Positions 24,884-34,461 of a stretch of DNA of 64,000 nucleotides are shown in pieces. The notes below the pieces were generated by a model. The model did no database searches and was not told the DNA's origin. It saw nothing but the letters and a program-made list of their open reading frames with translations. A program made the position numbers and the translations under genes. Source of the DNA: Bizionia paragorgiae (GTDB lineage: Bacteria > Bacteroidota > Bacteroidia > Flavobacteriales > Flavobacteriaceae); NCBI RefSeq assembly GCF_900107625.1, contig NZ_FNQK01000016.1, positions 1-64,000 of the forward strand. Direction: 5' to 3'. The stretch's first letter is position 1, and every line of letters begins with the position of its first letter.

Positions 24884-26395
24884 GAGGCTATGAGCACTTT
24901 TCTGAATCTAAAACCGTGTTACTGTAAAACTATAGAGACGCACTTATACTTCTAAGGTGAAAACTAACAGCGACCCTGAGCTTTTTTATACGGAAAGGAG
25001 GTGTCGTTTACATGCTACATCAGACTATAATATAGCTAGAGCCGCTTGTTTTGTATCTTGTCATACTATGACCTGGGATGGTGTTCTCATATATTATGCT
25101 TTGTACGTTTCTACCACTAAATACTAGTTACTAAATACTAGTTACAAATTACTAGTACAACTGGTACTGTGTTATAGCTATAATGAGGCTATGAGCACTT
25201 TTCTAAATCTAAAACCGTGTTACTGTAAAACTATAGAAACGCACTTATACTTCTAAGGTGAAAACTAACAGCGCCCCTGAGCTTTTTTATACGAAAAGGA
25301 GGTGTAGTTTACATGCTACATCAGACTATAATATAGCCAGTGCCACTTGTTTTGTATCTAGTCATACTATGAACTGGAATGGCGTTCTCATATACTATGC
25401 TTTGTACGTTTCTACCACTAATTACTAAATACTAGCTACTAATTACTAGTACAACTGGTACTGTCTTATAGCTATAATGAGGCTATAAGCACTTTTCTAA
25501 ATCAAAACCGTGTTACTGTAAAACTAAAGAGACGCACTTATACTTCTAAGGTGAAGACTAACAGCGACCCTGAGCTTTTTTATACGAAAAGGAGGTGTAG
25601 TTTATATTCTACATCAGACTATAATATAGCCAGTGCCGCTTGTTTTGTATCTTGTCATACTATGACCTGGAATGGCGTTCTCATATACTATGCTTTGTAG
25701 GTTTCTACCACTAAATACTAATGACTAAATACTAGCTACTAGCTACTAAATACTAGTTACTAATTACTAGTACAACTGGTACTGTGTTATAGCTATAATG
25801 AGGCTATGAGCACTTTTCTAAATCTAAAACCGTGTTACTGTAAAACTATAGAAACGAACTTATACTTCTAAGGTGAAAACTAACAGCGACCCTGAGCTTT
25901 TTAATACGAAAAGGAGGTGTAGTTTATATTCTACATCAGACTATAATATAGCCAGTGCCGCTTGTTTTGTATCTAGTCGTACTATGACCTGGTTTGGTGT
26001 TCTCATATATTATGCTTTGTACGTGTCTACTACTAATTACTAAATACTAATTACTAGCTACTAAATACTAAATACTAGTACAACTGGTACAGTGTTATAT
26101 CTATAATGAGGCTATAAGCACTTTTCTAAATCTAAAACCGTGTTACTGTAAAACTATAGAAACGAACTTATACTTCTAAGGTGAAAACTAATAGCGACCC
26201 TGAGCTTTTTTATACGGAAAGGAGGTGTGGTTTACATGCTACATCAGACTATAATATAGCTAGTGTCGCTTGTTTTGTATCTAGTCATACTATGACCTGG
26301 AATGGCGTTCTCATATACTATGCTTTGTAGGTTTCTACCACTAAATACTAATGACTAATTTCTAGTTACTAAATACTAGCTACTAGTACACCTAG
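24884..26395. repeat. Five tandem copies of a ~300-bp non-coding unit
   Basis: Units start with GAGGCTATGAGCAC or GAGGCTATAAGCAC at 24884, 25185, 25479, 25800 and 26108; lengths are about 301, 294, 321, 308 and 288 bp. About 230 bp of each are nearly identical. The tail is a micro-repeat built from ACTAAATACTAGTT-like words whose number varies and explains the length differences. Most units begin next to the palindrome TTATAGCTATAA (broken to TTATATCTATAA before the fifth). Each contains AAAGGAGGTG followed by CTACATCAGACTATAATATAG; three of five have an ATG there. No open frame is conserved. No spacers, so not CRISPR. Confidence 0.92.
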
Positions 26396-26742
26396 TCTTG
26401 AAGATAGCTGCTAAATGCAGTCTTTGTGATACGTAAAATGTATATACACCAATTTACGTTTTCACGCTTTAAGAGCTTATCCTTGGTCGTGTGCTGTCTT
26501 CCGATTTGGTCGTTTAGGTCTTAATTGCATAGGCTTTTCCGGGTCTGATGTCACTACTAATTGTTGTGTTCTATATTGGTCAATACTTGGGTGTGGGGTA
26601 GTAGAGGATGGCGGAATTATTAGTGAGATCTTAATGCTGTTTTTGCCTGTAGCAATACACTAGAAACCGACGGACGTAGTATGTCGTAAATACAATAATT
26701 AAAGGTCATGTATTGGGTTTCAAACGGGAATTTCAAGCAAAG
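26396..26742. other. Non-coding stretch after the tandem repeats
   Basis: About 350 bp with no open frame of useful length on either strand and no further copy of the 300-bp unit. An inverted pair ACGTAAAATGTATATACACCAATTTACGT near 26431 is the only structure noticed. Confidence 0.5.
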
Positions 26743-26782
26743 AAAAAGCACCTGTATTGTAAACAATAGTGGTGCTTTTTTT
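26743..26782. terminator. Terminator between repeat region and SPOR gene
   Basis: AAAAAGCACC...TATTGT-AA-ACAATA...GGTGCTTTTT, a long near-perfect stem with A tract before and T tract after, so it can work in both directions. It lies 23 bp from the 3' end of the minus-strand SPOR gene. Confidence 0.88.
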
Positions 26783-26804
26783 ATAAGGATTTCTTGTGAA
26801 AGGC

Positions 26805-27197
26805 TTATTCTTTTTTTGGTTTTAAAGTAAAAGCGTTCGGGAATGTTTTTTTAATTCTAGCCAAAGCGCGATCAGCTTCTAAACGCGATCTGAAACTTCC
26901 CGCATAGATTTTGTAATTTGGTGTTTCATATTTAAGTGAAGTGTTCCAATCGGAGTACGCATGTCTAAACTTGTTACGCGCAGCCTCCGCACCGCTTAAA
27001 CTTCCAGAAAAAATATTGATGCGGTAACGCTCGTTATCGCTCTCATGTTTATTTATTTCTTTTTTTACTTCCAATAATTTGTTAATTTTAGAATCTTGAT
27101 TAATCACCAAGGAACCACTTTGTGAGTAACTATATAAACTGAAAGTAAATGTGAAAACGAGTATTAAACTGCTGTTTCTTAATGGTAATAATTTCAT
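26805..27197 (-). CDS. SPOR domain protein, exported
   Basis: 130 aa. Signal peptide (MKLLPLRNSSLILVFTFTFSLYSYSQ) and a C-terminal SPOR domain (about 57-125: YRINIFSGSLSGAEAARNKF, YKIYAGSFRSRLEADRALARIK). SPOR domains bind denuded peptidoglycan; the small size suggests a periplasmic binding protein. On the minus strand upstream there is a TACATTTG element (27225-27218), a possible -7 box. Transcribed divergently from the act operon. Confidence 0.92.
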   Translation of the reverse strand: MKLLPLRNSSLILVFTFTFSLYSYSQSGSLVINQDSKINKLLEVKKEINKHESDNERYRINIFSGSLSGAEAARNKFRHAYSDWNTSLKYETPNYKIYAGSFRSRLEADRALARIKKTFPNAFTLKPKKE

Positions 27198-27322
27198 AGT
27201 ATTATCTTTAGGTGTGCAAATGTATAGGTTATAAACGTAAAAATAATCGATTTTCTTATTTAGAATATCTCTAAATTAATAATTAAGACTTCTCTAACAT
27301 TTCTAAAATCGACTTTAAGTAT

Positions 27323-27330
27323 TACTTTTG
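27323..27330 (+). promoter_or_regulatory. Putative -7 element of the act operon
   Basis: TACTTTTG fits TAnnTTTG, with TTC in place of TTG 19 bp further upstream. Transcription from here would begin after the first in-frame ATG (27328), which argues for a later actA start. Confidence 0.5.
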
Positions 27331-27411
27331 CTTAGAATTTTTATAAGCGTATATTTCTTTCTGAATATGAAAAAACCGTACCAAAGTTTAGAAGATAATT
27401 TAACTAATAAT

Positions 27412-28701
27412 ATGAAACAGGTGATTCACCGTAAGTTAGACCGTAATATTCTACGATTAAGTCTGATTATTTTACTAGCATTCTCTACATCTCTTCACGC
27501 TCAAGAGGGCGATCCAGTAGCAGGTAAAGCATTGTTTAATACTAATTGTGCTGCATGTCACCAATTAGATAAAAAAATGACCGGTCCTGCATTGCGAAAT
27601 GTAGAAGCGCGTTTAGCGGACGAGGAAGGCTTAGACCGTGAATGGTTAAGCAAATGGATCCGTAATAGTGCAGGTGTAATCAAATCTGGTGACGCTTACG
27701 CTGTTAAGATTTTTGACGAGTATGGTGGTGCAGCAATGACCGCTTATCCGCAGTTATCCGATGAAGATATATCTAATATCTTAGCGTATACCGCCGAGGA
27801 GAAAAAAGAAGCTCCAGCTGCAGCAGCAGGTGGAGCCGTAGCAGCAAACCCTCAAAGTGATGGTGCGTCTAATACATTAATATTAGCAGGTTTAGCGATA
27901 CTTTTTGCTATCCTAGCTGGTGCTTTAGTATTAGTGAATAAAACCTTACGTCGCTTTGCAGATGAAAAAGGGATAGAGCTTAATCAAGGGCAAAAAACAA
28001 CACCGATCTGGAAAGCATTCGTTCAAAACCAATTCTTAGTATTGGTGTCTGTCGTTGTTTTAATGCTAGCAGGTGGATACTTCGTTTACGGTTACTTAAT
28101 GCAAGTAGGTGTTAACCAAGGGTACGAGCCAGTACAGCCTATACACTTCTCTCACAAAATACACGCCGGTGATAACGGTATCGATTGTAAATACTGTCAC
28201 TCTTCAGCACGAGTAAGTAAAACGTCTGGGATTCCATCTCTTAACGTATGTATGAACTGTCATAAATCTATTTATGAGTACAACGGGGAAACTACCGCTG
28301 AGTATTCTAAAGAGTTCTACGATGGTGAGATCAAAAAATTATACGATGCTGTTGGATGGGATGATGCCGAGCAAAAATATACAGGTGAAGAAAAACCAGT
28401 AAAATGGGTTAGAATTCACAACCTTCCGGACTTCGCTTACTTTAACCACTCACAACACGTTACAGTTGCTGGTTTAGAGTGTCAAACATGTCACGGACCG
28501 GTAGAAGAAATGGAAATCATGTCTCAACACTCACCATTAACAATGGGATGGTGTATTAACTGTCACCGTGATACTGAGGTGAAAGTGAAAGACAATCCGT
28601 ATTACACAAAAATTCACGAGCAGTTATCTAAGAAATATGGTGTTGAGAAATTAACAGCAGCTCAAATGGGTGGATTAGAATGTGGAAAATGCCACTATTA
28701 A
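27412..28701 (+). CDS. actA: Alternative complex III subunit A, multiheme cytochrome c
   Basis: About 429 aa from the ATG at 27412, chosen because it gives a standard signal peptide (basic N-terminus, LRLSLIILLAFSTS, cleavage near LHA-QE). ATGs at 27367 and 27328 are in frame but lengthen it. An N-terminal mono-heme cytochrome c domain (CAACH) is followed by one membrane helix at about 165-185, another near 215-235, and a pentaheme domain with CKYCH, CMNCH, CQTCH, CINCH and CGKCH. Six heme sites in total, so a fusion of a monoheme cytochrome with the usual pentaheme ActA. Transfers electrons within the quinol:cytochrome c oxidoreductase on the periplasmic side. First gene of the act-cox operon. 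Confidence 0.93.
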   Translation: MKQVIHRKLDRNILRLSLIILLAFSTSLHAQEGDPVAGKALFNTNCAACHQLDKKMTGPALRNVEARLADEEGLDREWLSKWIRNSAGVIKSGDAYAVKIFDEYGGAAMTAYPQLSDEDISNILAYTAEEKKEAPAAAAGGAVAANPQSDGASNTLILAGLAILFAILAGALVLVNKTLRRFADEKGIELNQGQKTTPIWKAFVQNQFLVLVSVVVLMLAGGYFVYGYLMQVGVNQGYEPVQPIHFSHKIHAGDNGIDCKYCHSSARVSKTSGIPSLNVCMNCHKSIYEYNGETTAEYSKEFYDGEIKKLYDAVGWDDAEQKYTGEEKPVKWVRIHNLPDFAYFNHSQHVTVAGLECQTCHGPVEEMEIMSQHSPLTMGWCINCHRDTEVKVKDNPYYTKIHEQLSKKYGVEKLTAAQMGGLECGKCHY

Positions 28702-28737
28702 GAAAATTAATTAAAGAAGTAAATTCAATTATATAAT

Positions 28738-31700
28738 ATGTCATCAAACAAGAAATACTGGAAAAGTGTTGAAGAGCTAAACGAAAATAGTTCTATTGTT
28801 GAGACGCTAAAACAAAACGAATTTGTTAACGAAATTCCAACTGACGAGTTTTTAGGTGATAAAGATAAGTTAGAAGGTTCTTCTACAACACGTCGTGATT
28901 TCTTAAAATATGTTGGTTTTAGCACAGCAGCAGCTTCTTTAGCAGCTTGCGAAGGACCAGTAATTAAGTCAATTCCTTATGTAGTACAACCGGAAACAAT
29001 TATTCCTGGTGTGGCTAACTATTACGCTACTACCGTAGCAGATGGTTTTGATTTTGCAAGTGTTTTAGTTAAAACCCGAGAAGGTCGTCCAATAAAAATT
29101 GAAAACAACTCATTAGCGACAACCGATGGTGGTGCTAATGCAAGAGTTAATGCCTCTGTTTTAGGATTATATGATAGCTTAAGAGTGAAGACTCCAATGA
29201 AAGGCGAAAGCGAAATTTCTTGGTCTACCTTCAACTCTGAAACTTCTCAAAAACTAGAGCAATTAGCAGGAGCTGGTAAACAAATTGTGTTATTAACACA
29301 AACGTATGCGAGTCCGTCGACAAGCAAACTGATTTCTGAATTTAAAGAAAAATATAGCACGGCAAACCACGTGGTTTACGATGCTGTATCAGAGTCTGCC
29401 GCTTTAGATGCTTTTCAAGCAAAATATAATGAGCGTGGTTTAGCAAGTTACAATTTCTCTTTAGCAACTACAATTGTGTCTGTTGCTGCCGATATCTTAG
29501 GGGATTGGCAAGGAGGAGGGTTCGACGCTGGATACTCTCAAAGTCGTGTTCCTGTAAATGGGAAAATGTCACGTCATATTCAGTTTGAGGCTAATATGTC
29601 TTTAGCAGGAGCTAATGCCGATAAACGTGTTGCAGTAACACCAAGTCAGCAAAAATTAGTTTTAGCTAAACTTCACAGTTTAATCGTAGGTAGTGCTTTT
29701 TCTAAAAGCTTACCAGCACACGTTGAAAAAGCAGTGCAAGCTGCCGCTTCTCAGCTTAAAAAAGCAGGTAGTACTGGTGTATTAGTTACCGGTGTTAACG
29801 ATGTAAATGCGCAAACTGTAGTTTTAGAAATCAATGAAGCTTTAAACAGCAAAGCCTTCGATCCTAAAACACCAATTAAAACAAGACAAGGTAATGATAA
29901 AGCCGTAAAAACATTAGTTGCTGATATGAAAGCAGGTAAAGTTGGTGCTATCATTATGAGTGGTGTTAATCCACTATATACATTGCCTAACGCAACAGAG
30001 TTTGCCGAAGGTTTAAAGAAGACTGAGTTATCAGTAACTTTCTCTATGAAAGTTGATGAAACGGCTTCAGTAACACAATATGTTGCAGCTGCACCTCATA
30101 ACTTAGAGTCTTGGGGAGATGTAGAATTAAGAAAAGGACACTTTGGTTTAATTCAACCGACTATCCGTCCGCTATTCAATACGAGACAATTCCAAGATGC
30201 ATTATTAATGTGGAATGGAAATGATGTTGTTTATAGCGATTATATCAAAACACTTTGGAAAAACGATATCTTAAACGGTGCGTCTTATAACCAAGCGTTA
30301 CACGATGGTGTATTTGTTTCTAAAGGGTCTTCAGTAATCGGAGATACTACTGTAGAAACAGAAGAGAATCTTGAAACTCCTTCAAGTAATGCAGCAAGTG
30401 TTTTAGCAGCTTCTGTAGCACCTAAAGGTATGGAGCTTACGCTTTATACTAAAGTAGGAATGGGAGATGGTCAGCAAGCAAATAACCCTTGGTTACAAGA
30501 GTTTCCAGATCCTATTACAAGAACGTCTTGGGATAACTACCTAACAGTTTCTGCTGCCGATGCTAAAGAGCTAGGTTTAGAAAACAAACACGTGGCAACA
30601 GGTGGTTTAGATGGTAGCTATGCAGATATTACTGTAAATGGTAAATCAATTACCGTTCCAGTGATTATCCAACCAGGTCAAGCTAAAGGTTCTGTAGGTT
30701 TAGCCTTAGGATACGGAAGAACAGCTGGTCTTAAAGATGAAATGAAAACTGGGGTTAATGGATACCCTCTATATAACAACTTTAATAATGTACAGTCTGT
30801 TACTGTAGCGAAAGCTTCAGGGATGCACGAGTTTGCTTGTGTACAATTACAGAACACATTAATGGGTCGTGAAGATATTATTAAGGAAACAACCTTAGAG
30901 ATCTTTAATACAAAAGATAAGAAACATTGGAACGCCGTTCCTGTGGTATCTTTAAATCACCAAGAGACGCCAGTAACGTCTCCAGAAGTTGATTTATGGG
31001 ATGAGTTTGACCGTTCTATCGGACATCACTTTAACTTATCTATAGACCTAAATGCATGTACAGGATGTGGGGCTTGTGTTATCGCTTGTCACGCTGAAAA
31101 TAACGTGCCTGTAGTTGGTAAAGAAGAAATACGTCGTAGCCGTGATATGCACTGGTTACGTATCGATAGATACTACTCTTCTGAAGATACTTTCGATGAA
31201 GATATTACTAAGAAAACAGAATTTTCTGGTTTATTTGGTGATAAAGGTTCATTATCAGGATTTGGTGAATTAGAGGTGGCTGCCGATAATCCACAAGTTG
31301 TATTCCAACCAGTAATGTGTCAGCACTGTAACCACGCACCATGTGAAACTGTTTGTCCAGTAGCGGCAACATCGCACGGTCGTCAAGGTCAGAACCATAT
31401 GGCATATAACCGTTGTGTAGGTACAAGATATTGTGCTAACAACTGTCCGTATAAAGTCCGTCGTTTTAACTGGTTCTTATACAATGGTAACGATGAGTTC
31501 GATTACCATATGAATGATGACCTAGGTAGAATGGTAGTTAACCCTGATGTAACAGTACGTTCAAGAGGTGTTATGGAAAAATGTTCTATGTGTATTCAAA
31601 TGACACAGAAAACAATTCTAGACGCTAAACGTGACGGTCGTGTTATTAAGGATGGTGAATTCCAAACCGCATGTTCTTCTGCTTGTAGCAACGGAGCAAT

Positions 31701-31842
31701 GGTCTTTGGTGACATCAACGATAAAGAGAGTAAAGTTGCAAAACTATTAGAAGACGATCGTATGTATCACTTATTAGAGTATGTAGGGACTAAACCTAAC
31801 GTTCAGTACCATACTAAAGTGAGAAACACATCAGAAGCTTAA
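28738..31842 (+). CDS. actB: Alternative complex III subunit B, iron-sulfur/molybdopterin-family protein
   Basis: 1034 aa. A Tat signal (TTRRDFLKYVGF, Arg pair at 52-53) ends in a lipobox (SLAAC, Cys 71), so it is exported folded and lipid-anchored. The large middle domain resembles molybdopterin oxidoreductases but is expected not to bind Mo cofactor in this family. The C-terminal ferredoxin part carries the cluster ligands: CTGCGACVIACHAEN, CQHCNHAPCETVCP, CVGTRYCANNCP and CSMC...CSSAC. Relays electrons to the heme subunits. Conserved order actA-B-C-D-E-F. Confidence 0.97.
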   Translation: MSSNKKYWKSVEELNENSSIVETLKQNEFVNEIPTDEFLGDKDKLEGSSTTRRDFLKYVGFSTAAASLAACEGPVIKSIPYVVQPETIIPGVANYYATTVADGFDFASVLVKTREGRPIKIENNSLATTDGGANARVNASVLGLYDSLRVKTPMKGESEISWSTFNSETSQKLEQLAGAGKQIVLLTQTYASPSTSKLISEFKEKYSTANHVVYDAVSESAALDAFQAKYNERGLASYNFSLATTIVSVAADILGDWQGGGFDAGYSQSRVPVNGKMSRHIQFEANMSLAGANADKRVAVTPSQQKLVLAKLHSLIVGSAFSKSLPAHVEKAVQAAASQLKKAGSTGVLVTGVNDVNAQTVVLEINEALNSKAFDPKTPIKTRQGNDKAVKTLVADMKAGKVGAIIMSGVNPLYTLPNATEFAEGLKKTELSVTFSMKVDETASVTQYVAAAPHNLESWGDVELRKGHFGLIQPTIRPLFNTRQFQDALLMWNGNDVVYSDYIKTLWKNDILNGASYNQALHDGVFVSKGSSVIGDTTVETEENLETPSSNAASVLAASVAPKGMELTLYTKVGMGDGQQANNPWLQEFPDPITRTSWDNYLTVSAADAKELGLENKHVATGGLDGSYADITVNGKSITVPVIIQPGQAKGSVGLALGYGRTAGLKDEMKTGVNGYPLYNNFNNVQSVTVAKASGMHEFACVQLQNTLMGREDIIKETTLEIFNTKDKKHWNAVPVVSLNHQETPVTSPEVDLWDEFDRSIGHHFNLSIDLNACTGCGACVIACHAENNVPVVGKEEIRRSRDMHWLRIDRYYSSEDTFDEDITKKTEFSGLFGDKGSLSGFGELEVAADNPQVVFQPVMCQHCNHAPCETVCPVAATSHGRQGQNHMAYNRCVGTRYCANNCPYKVRRFNWFLYNGNDEFDYHMNDDLGRMVVNPDVTVRSRGVMEKCSMCIQMTQKTILDAKRDGRVIKDGEFQTACSSACSNGAMVFGDINDKESKVAKLLEDDRMYHLLEYVGTKPNVQYHTKVRNTSEA

Positions 31843-31876
31843 AATAAATTAATTAACGAACAATTATAAAAGGATT

Positions 31877-33334
31877 ATGGCGTCTCATTACGAAGCACCT
31901 ATTAGAAGACCTTTAGTTACAGGTGAAAAATCATATCATGATGTAACTGTTGACATTGCTGCTCCCGTAGAAGGAAAAGCAAATAAACAATGGTGGATTG
32001 TCTTTTCAATCGCACTAATGGCATTTCTTTGGGGAATTGGTTGTATTATTTACACAGTATCAACGGGAATCGGTACCTGGGGTCTAAACAAAACAGTTGG
32101 ATGGGCTTGGGATATTACCAATTTCGTTTGGTGGGTAGGTATTGGTCACGCAGGAACATTGATTTCTGCAGTACTATTATTATTCCGTCAAAAATGGAGA
32201 ATGGCAATTAACCGTTCTGCAGAAGCAATGACAATTTTCTCAGTAATGCAAGCAGGATTGTTTCCTATTGTACACATGGGAAGACCTTGGTTAGCCTACT
32301 GGGTATTACCAATTCCAAATCAATTTGGTTCCCTATGGGTAAACTTTAACTCACCACTACTTTGGGATGTATTTGCCATCTCAACTTACCTATCGGTATC
32401 TTTAGTGTTCTGGTGGACAGGTTTACTTCCAGATTTCGCTATGCTTCGTGATAGAGCAGTGAGACCGTTCCAAAAGAAAATATATAGCTTGTTAAGCTTC
32501 GGATGGTCTGGTAGAGCTAAAGATTGGCAACGTTTTGAAGAAGTATCTTTGGTACTTGCAGGTTTAGCAACGCCATTAGTACTTTCTGTACACACGATTG
32601 TATCTTTTGACTTCGCAACATCTGTTATTCCAGGTTGGCATACCACGATTTTCCCTCCGTACTTCGTTGCAGGAGCGATCTTCTCAGGATTTGCCATGGT
32701 AAATACACTTCTTATTATTATGAGAAAAGTATGTAACCTAGAAGACTATATTACAGTACAACATATCGAGTTAATGAACATTGTAATCATGCTTACAGGT
32801 TCTATCGTTGGGGTAGCTTATATTACTGAGTTATTCGTAGCGTGGTATTCTGGAGTAGAGTATGAGCAATATGCATTCTTAAATAGAGCAACAGGTCCTT
32901 ACGCTTGGGCGTACTGGATGATGATGTCTTGTAACGTGTTCTCTCCACAGTTTATGTGGTTCAAGAAACTAAGAACAAGTATCATGTTCTCTTTCGCTAT
33001 CTCTATCGTAGTAAACATAGGAATGTGGTTTGAGCGTTTCGTAATTATCGTAACCTCATTACACAGAGATTACTTGCCATCTTCTTGGACAATGTTCTCA
33101 CCTACTTTTGTAGATATCGGAATGTTTATCGGAACAATAGGGTTCTTCTTTGTACTATTCTTATTATATGCAAGAACATTCCCTGTAATTGCACAAGCCG
33201 AAGTTAAGACCATTTTAAAGTCTTCTGGTGAGCGTTATAAAAACATAAGAGAAAGAGGCGAAAGTCTTGTAGGAACCGGAGCAGATGTAAGAACATCTGG
33301 AAGTCAAGTTAAACAATCAAATACAGAAGAGTAG
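31877..33334 (+). CDS. actC: Alternative complex III subunit C, NrfD-like quinol-binding membrane protein
   Basis: 485 aa, about ten membrane helices, of the NrfD/PsrC family. Visible landmarks are WGIGCIIYTVSTGIGTWG in the first helix, FVWWVGIGHAGTLISAVLLLFRQKWR and VVSLHRDYLPSSW late in the protein. It forms a membrane core that oxidises menaquinol and may take part in proton movement. The stop is 3 bp before actD. Confidence 0.96.
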   Translation: MASHYEAPIRRPLVTGEKSYHDVTVDIAAPVEGKANKQWWIVFSIALMAFLWGIGCIIYTVSTGIGTWGLNKTVGWAWDITNFVWWVGIGHAGTLISAVLLLFRQKWRMAINRSAEAMTIFSVMQAGLFPIVHMGRPWLAYWVLPIPNQFGSLWVNFNSPLLWDVFAISTYLSVSLVFWWTGLLPDFAMLRDRAVRPFQKKIYSLLSFGWSGRAKDWQRFEEVSLVLAGLATPLVLSVHTIVSFDFATSVIPGWHTTIFPPYFVAGAIFSGFAMVNTLLIIMRKVCNLEDYITVQHIELMNIVIMLTGSIVGVAYITELFVAWYSGVEYEQYAFLNRATGPYAWAYWMMMSCNVFSPQFMWFKKLRTSIMFSFAISIVVNIGMWFERFVIIVTSLHRDYLPSSWTMFSPTFVDIGMFIGTIGFFFVLFLLYARTFPVIAQAEVKTILKSSGERYKNIRERGESLVGTGADVRTSGSQVKQSNTEE

Positions 33335-33337
33335 CAT

Positions 33338-33868
33338 ATGGAAACTTCAAAAGTAATTCACGCTATTTATACAGACGATGATGTTTTAATGGCCGCTGTT
33401 AAAAAAGTAAAAGCCAACAAATATCATATTGGAGAAATTTACACACCATTTCCAGTTCACGGACTAGATAAAGCGATGGGCTTAGCGCCAACACGTTTAG
33501 CGATTACAGCATTTCTTTATGGATGTGTTGGGTTAATTGTCGCAACAGTAATGATGAACTATATTATGATCGAAGATTGGCCACAAGATATTGGTGGTAA
33601 ACCAAGCTTTAGTTATATTGAAAATATGCCCGCTTTTGTGCCTATTATGTTCGAACTTACCGTTTTCTTTTCAGCACACTTAATGGTTATTACCTTCTAT
33701 TTAAGAAGTAGAATGTGGCCGTTTAAAGACGCAGAAAACCCAGATCCTAGAACTACAGATGATCATTTCCTAATGGAAATTCCTGTAAGTGGAAACGAAA
33801 AAGAATTACATGATTTGTTAGTTGAAACTGGTGCAGTAGAAGTTAACCTAGTCAATAATACGCATTAA
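33338..33868 (+). CDS. actD: Alternative complex III subunit D (DUF3341)
   Basis: 176 aa. A soluble N-terminal part with a ferredoxin-like fold (IHAIYTDDDVLMAAVKKVKANKY...IYTPFPVHGLDKAMG) and two membrane helices at about 60-80 and 105-125. DUF3341 is diagnostic for ActD. It packs against ActC and ActF in the complex. Spacing: 3 bp after actC and 9 bp before actE. Confidence 0.95.
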   Translation: METSKVIHAIYTDDDVLMAAVKKVKANKYHIGEIYTPFPVHGLDKAMGLAPTRLAITAFLYGCVGLIVATVMMNYIMIEDWPQDIGGKPSFSYIENMPAFVPIMFELTVFFSAHLMVITFYLRSRMWPFKDAENPDPRTTDDHFLMEIPVSGNEKELHDLLVETGAVEVNLVNNTH

Positions 33869-33877
33869 TTATACACC

Positions 33878-34432
33878 ATGAATAGTATTTTTAAATTTAC
33901 AATAGTAGCTTTAGTTTTAGTGTCTTTTGTCTCTTGTCAAAAGAACTCTAGACCAAACTATGACTTTATGCCGAATATGTATGAGTCTGTTGGTTATGAA
34001 ACCTACCAAGAGTCGGACGCCTTTGCTAACGGAGTGGAAGCACAATTGCCAGTCGATGGTACCGTGCCAAGAGGTTATAAGCCATTCGATATTGATGGAA
34101 CTAACGAAGGGTATCTTTTAGCTAAAGAAACTTTAAAATCACCTTTGGATTCAACTCAGGTAGATTATGAAAGAGGAAAAGAGCTTTACGCAATTTACTG
34201 TGGTATTTGTCACGGTAATAAAGGAGCTGGTCAAGGGCAGTTAGTAAAGAACGAAAAGATATTAGGAATACCTAGTTATGCCGATGCAGGAAGAGCAATT
34301 ACCGCTGGTAGTATCTATCATACTATTTATTATGGTAAAAATACGATGGGTTCTTATGCAAACCAACTTAACGAAGAAGAGCGTTGGCAAGTAGTTGCTT
34401 ATGTTTTAAAGTTAAAAGCAGATTTAGAATAA
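33878..34432 (+). CDS. actE: Alternative complex III subunit E, mono-heme cytochrome c lipoprotein
   Basis: 184 aa. The lipoprotein signal MNSIFKFTIVALVLVSFVSC has its lipobox Cys at 20. A single heme site, CGICHG, sits at about residues 109-113, with downstream methionine candidates (TMGSYANQLNEEE) for the sixth ligand. It is a periplasmic exit point for electrons toward the oxidase. Confidence 0.95.
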   Translation: MNSIFKFTIVALVLVSFVSCQKNSRPNYDFMPNMYESVGYETYQESDAFANGVEAQLPVDGTVPRGYKPFDIDGTNEGYLLAKETLKSPLDSTQVDYERGKELYAIYCGICHGNKGAGQGQLVKNEKILGIPSYADAGRAITAGSIYHTIYYGKNTMGSYANQLNEEERWQVVAYVLKLKADLE

Positions 34433-34461
34433 TAAGATTTAGATAAAGTTTATATATAGAT

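Noticed and set aside
24884-26395. CRISPR array
   Set aside because: Units are about 300 bp, contiguous, without short repeats and unique spacers, and there are no cas genes nearby.
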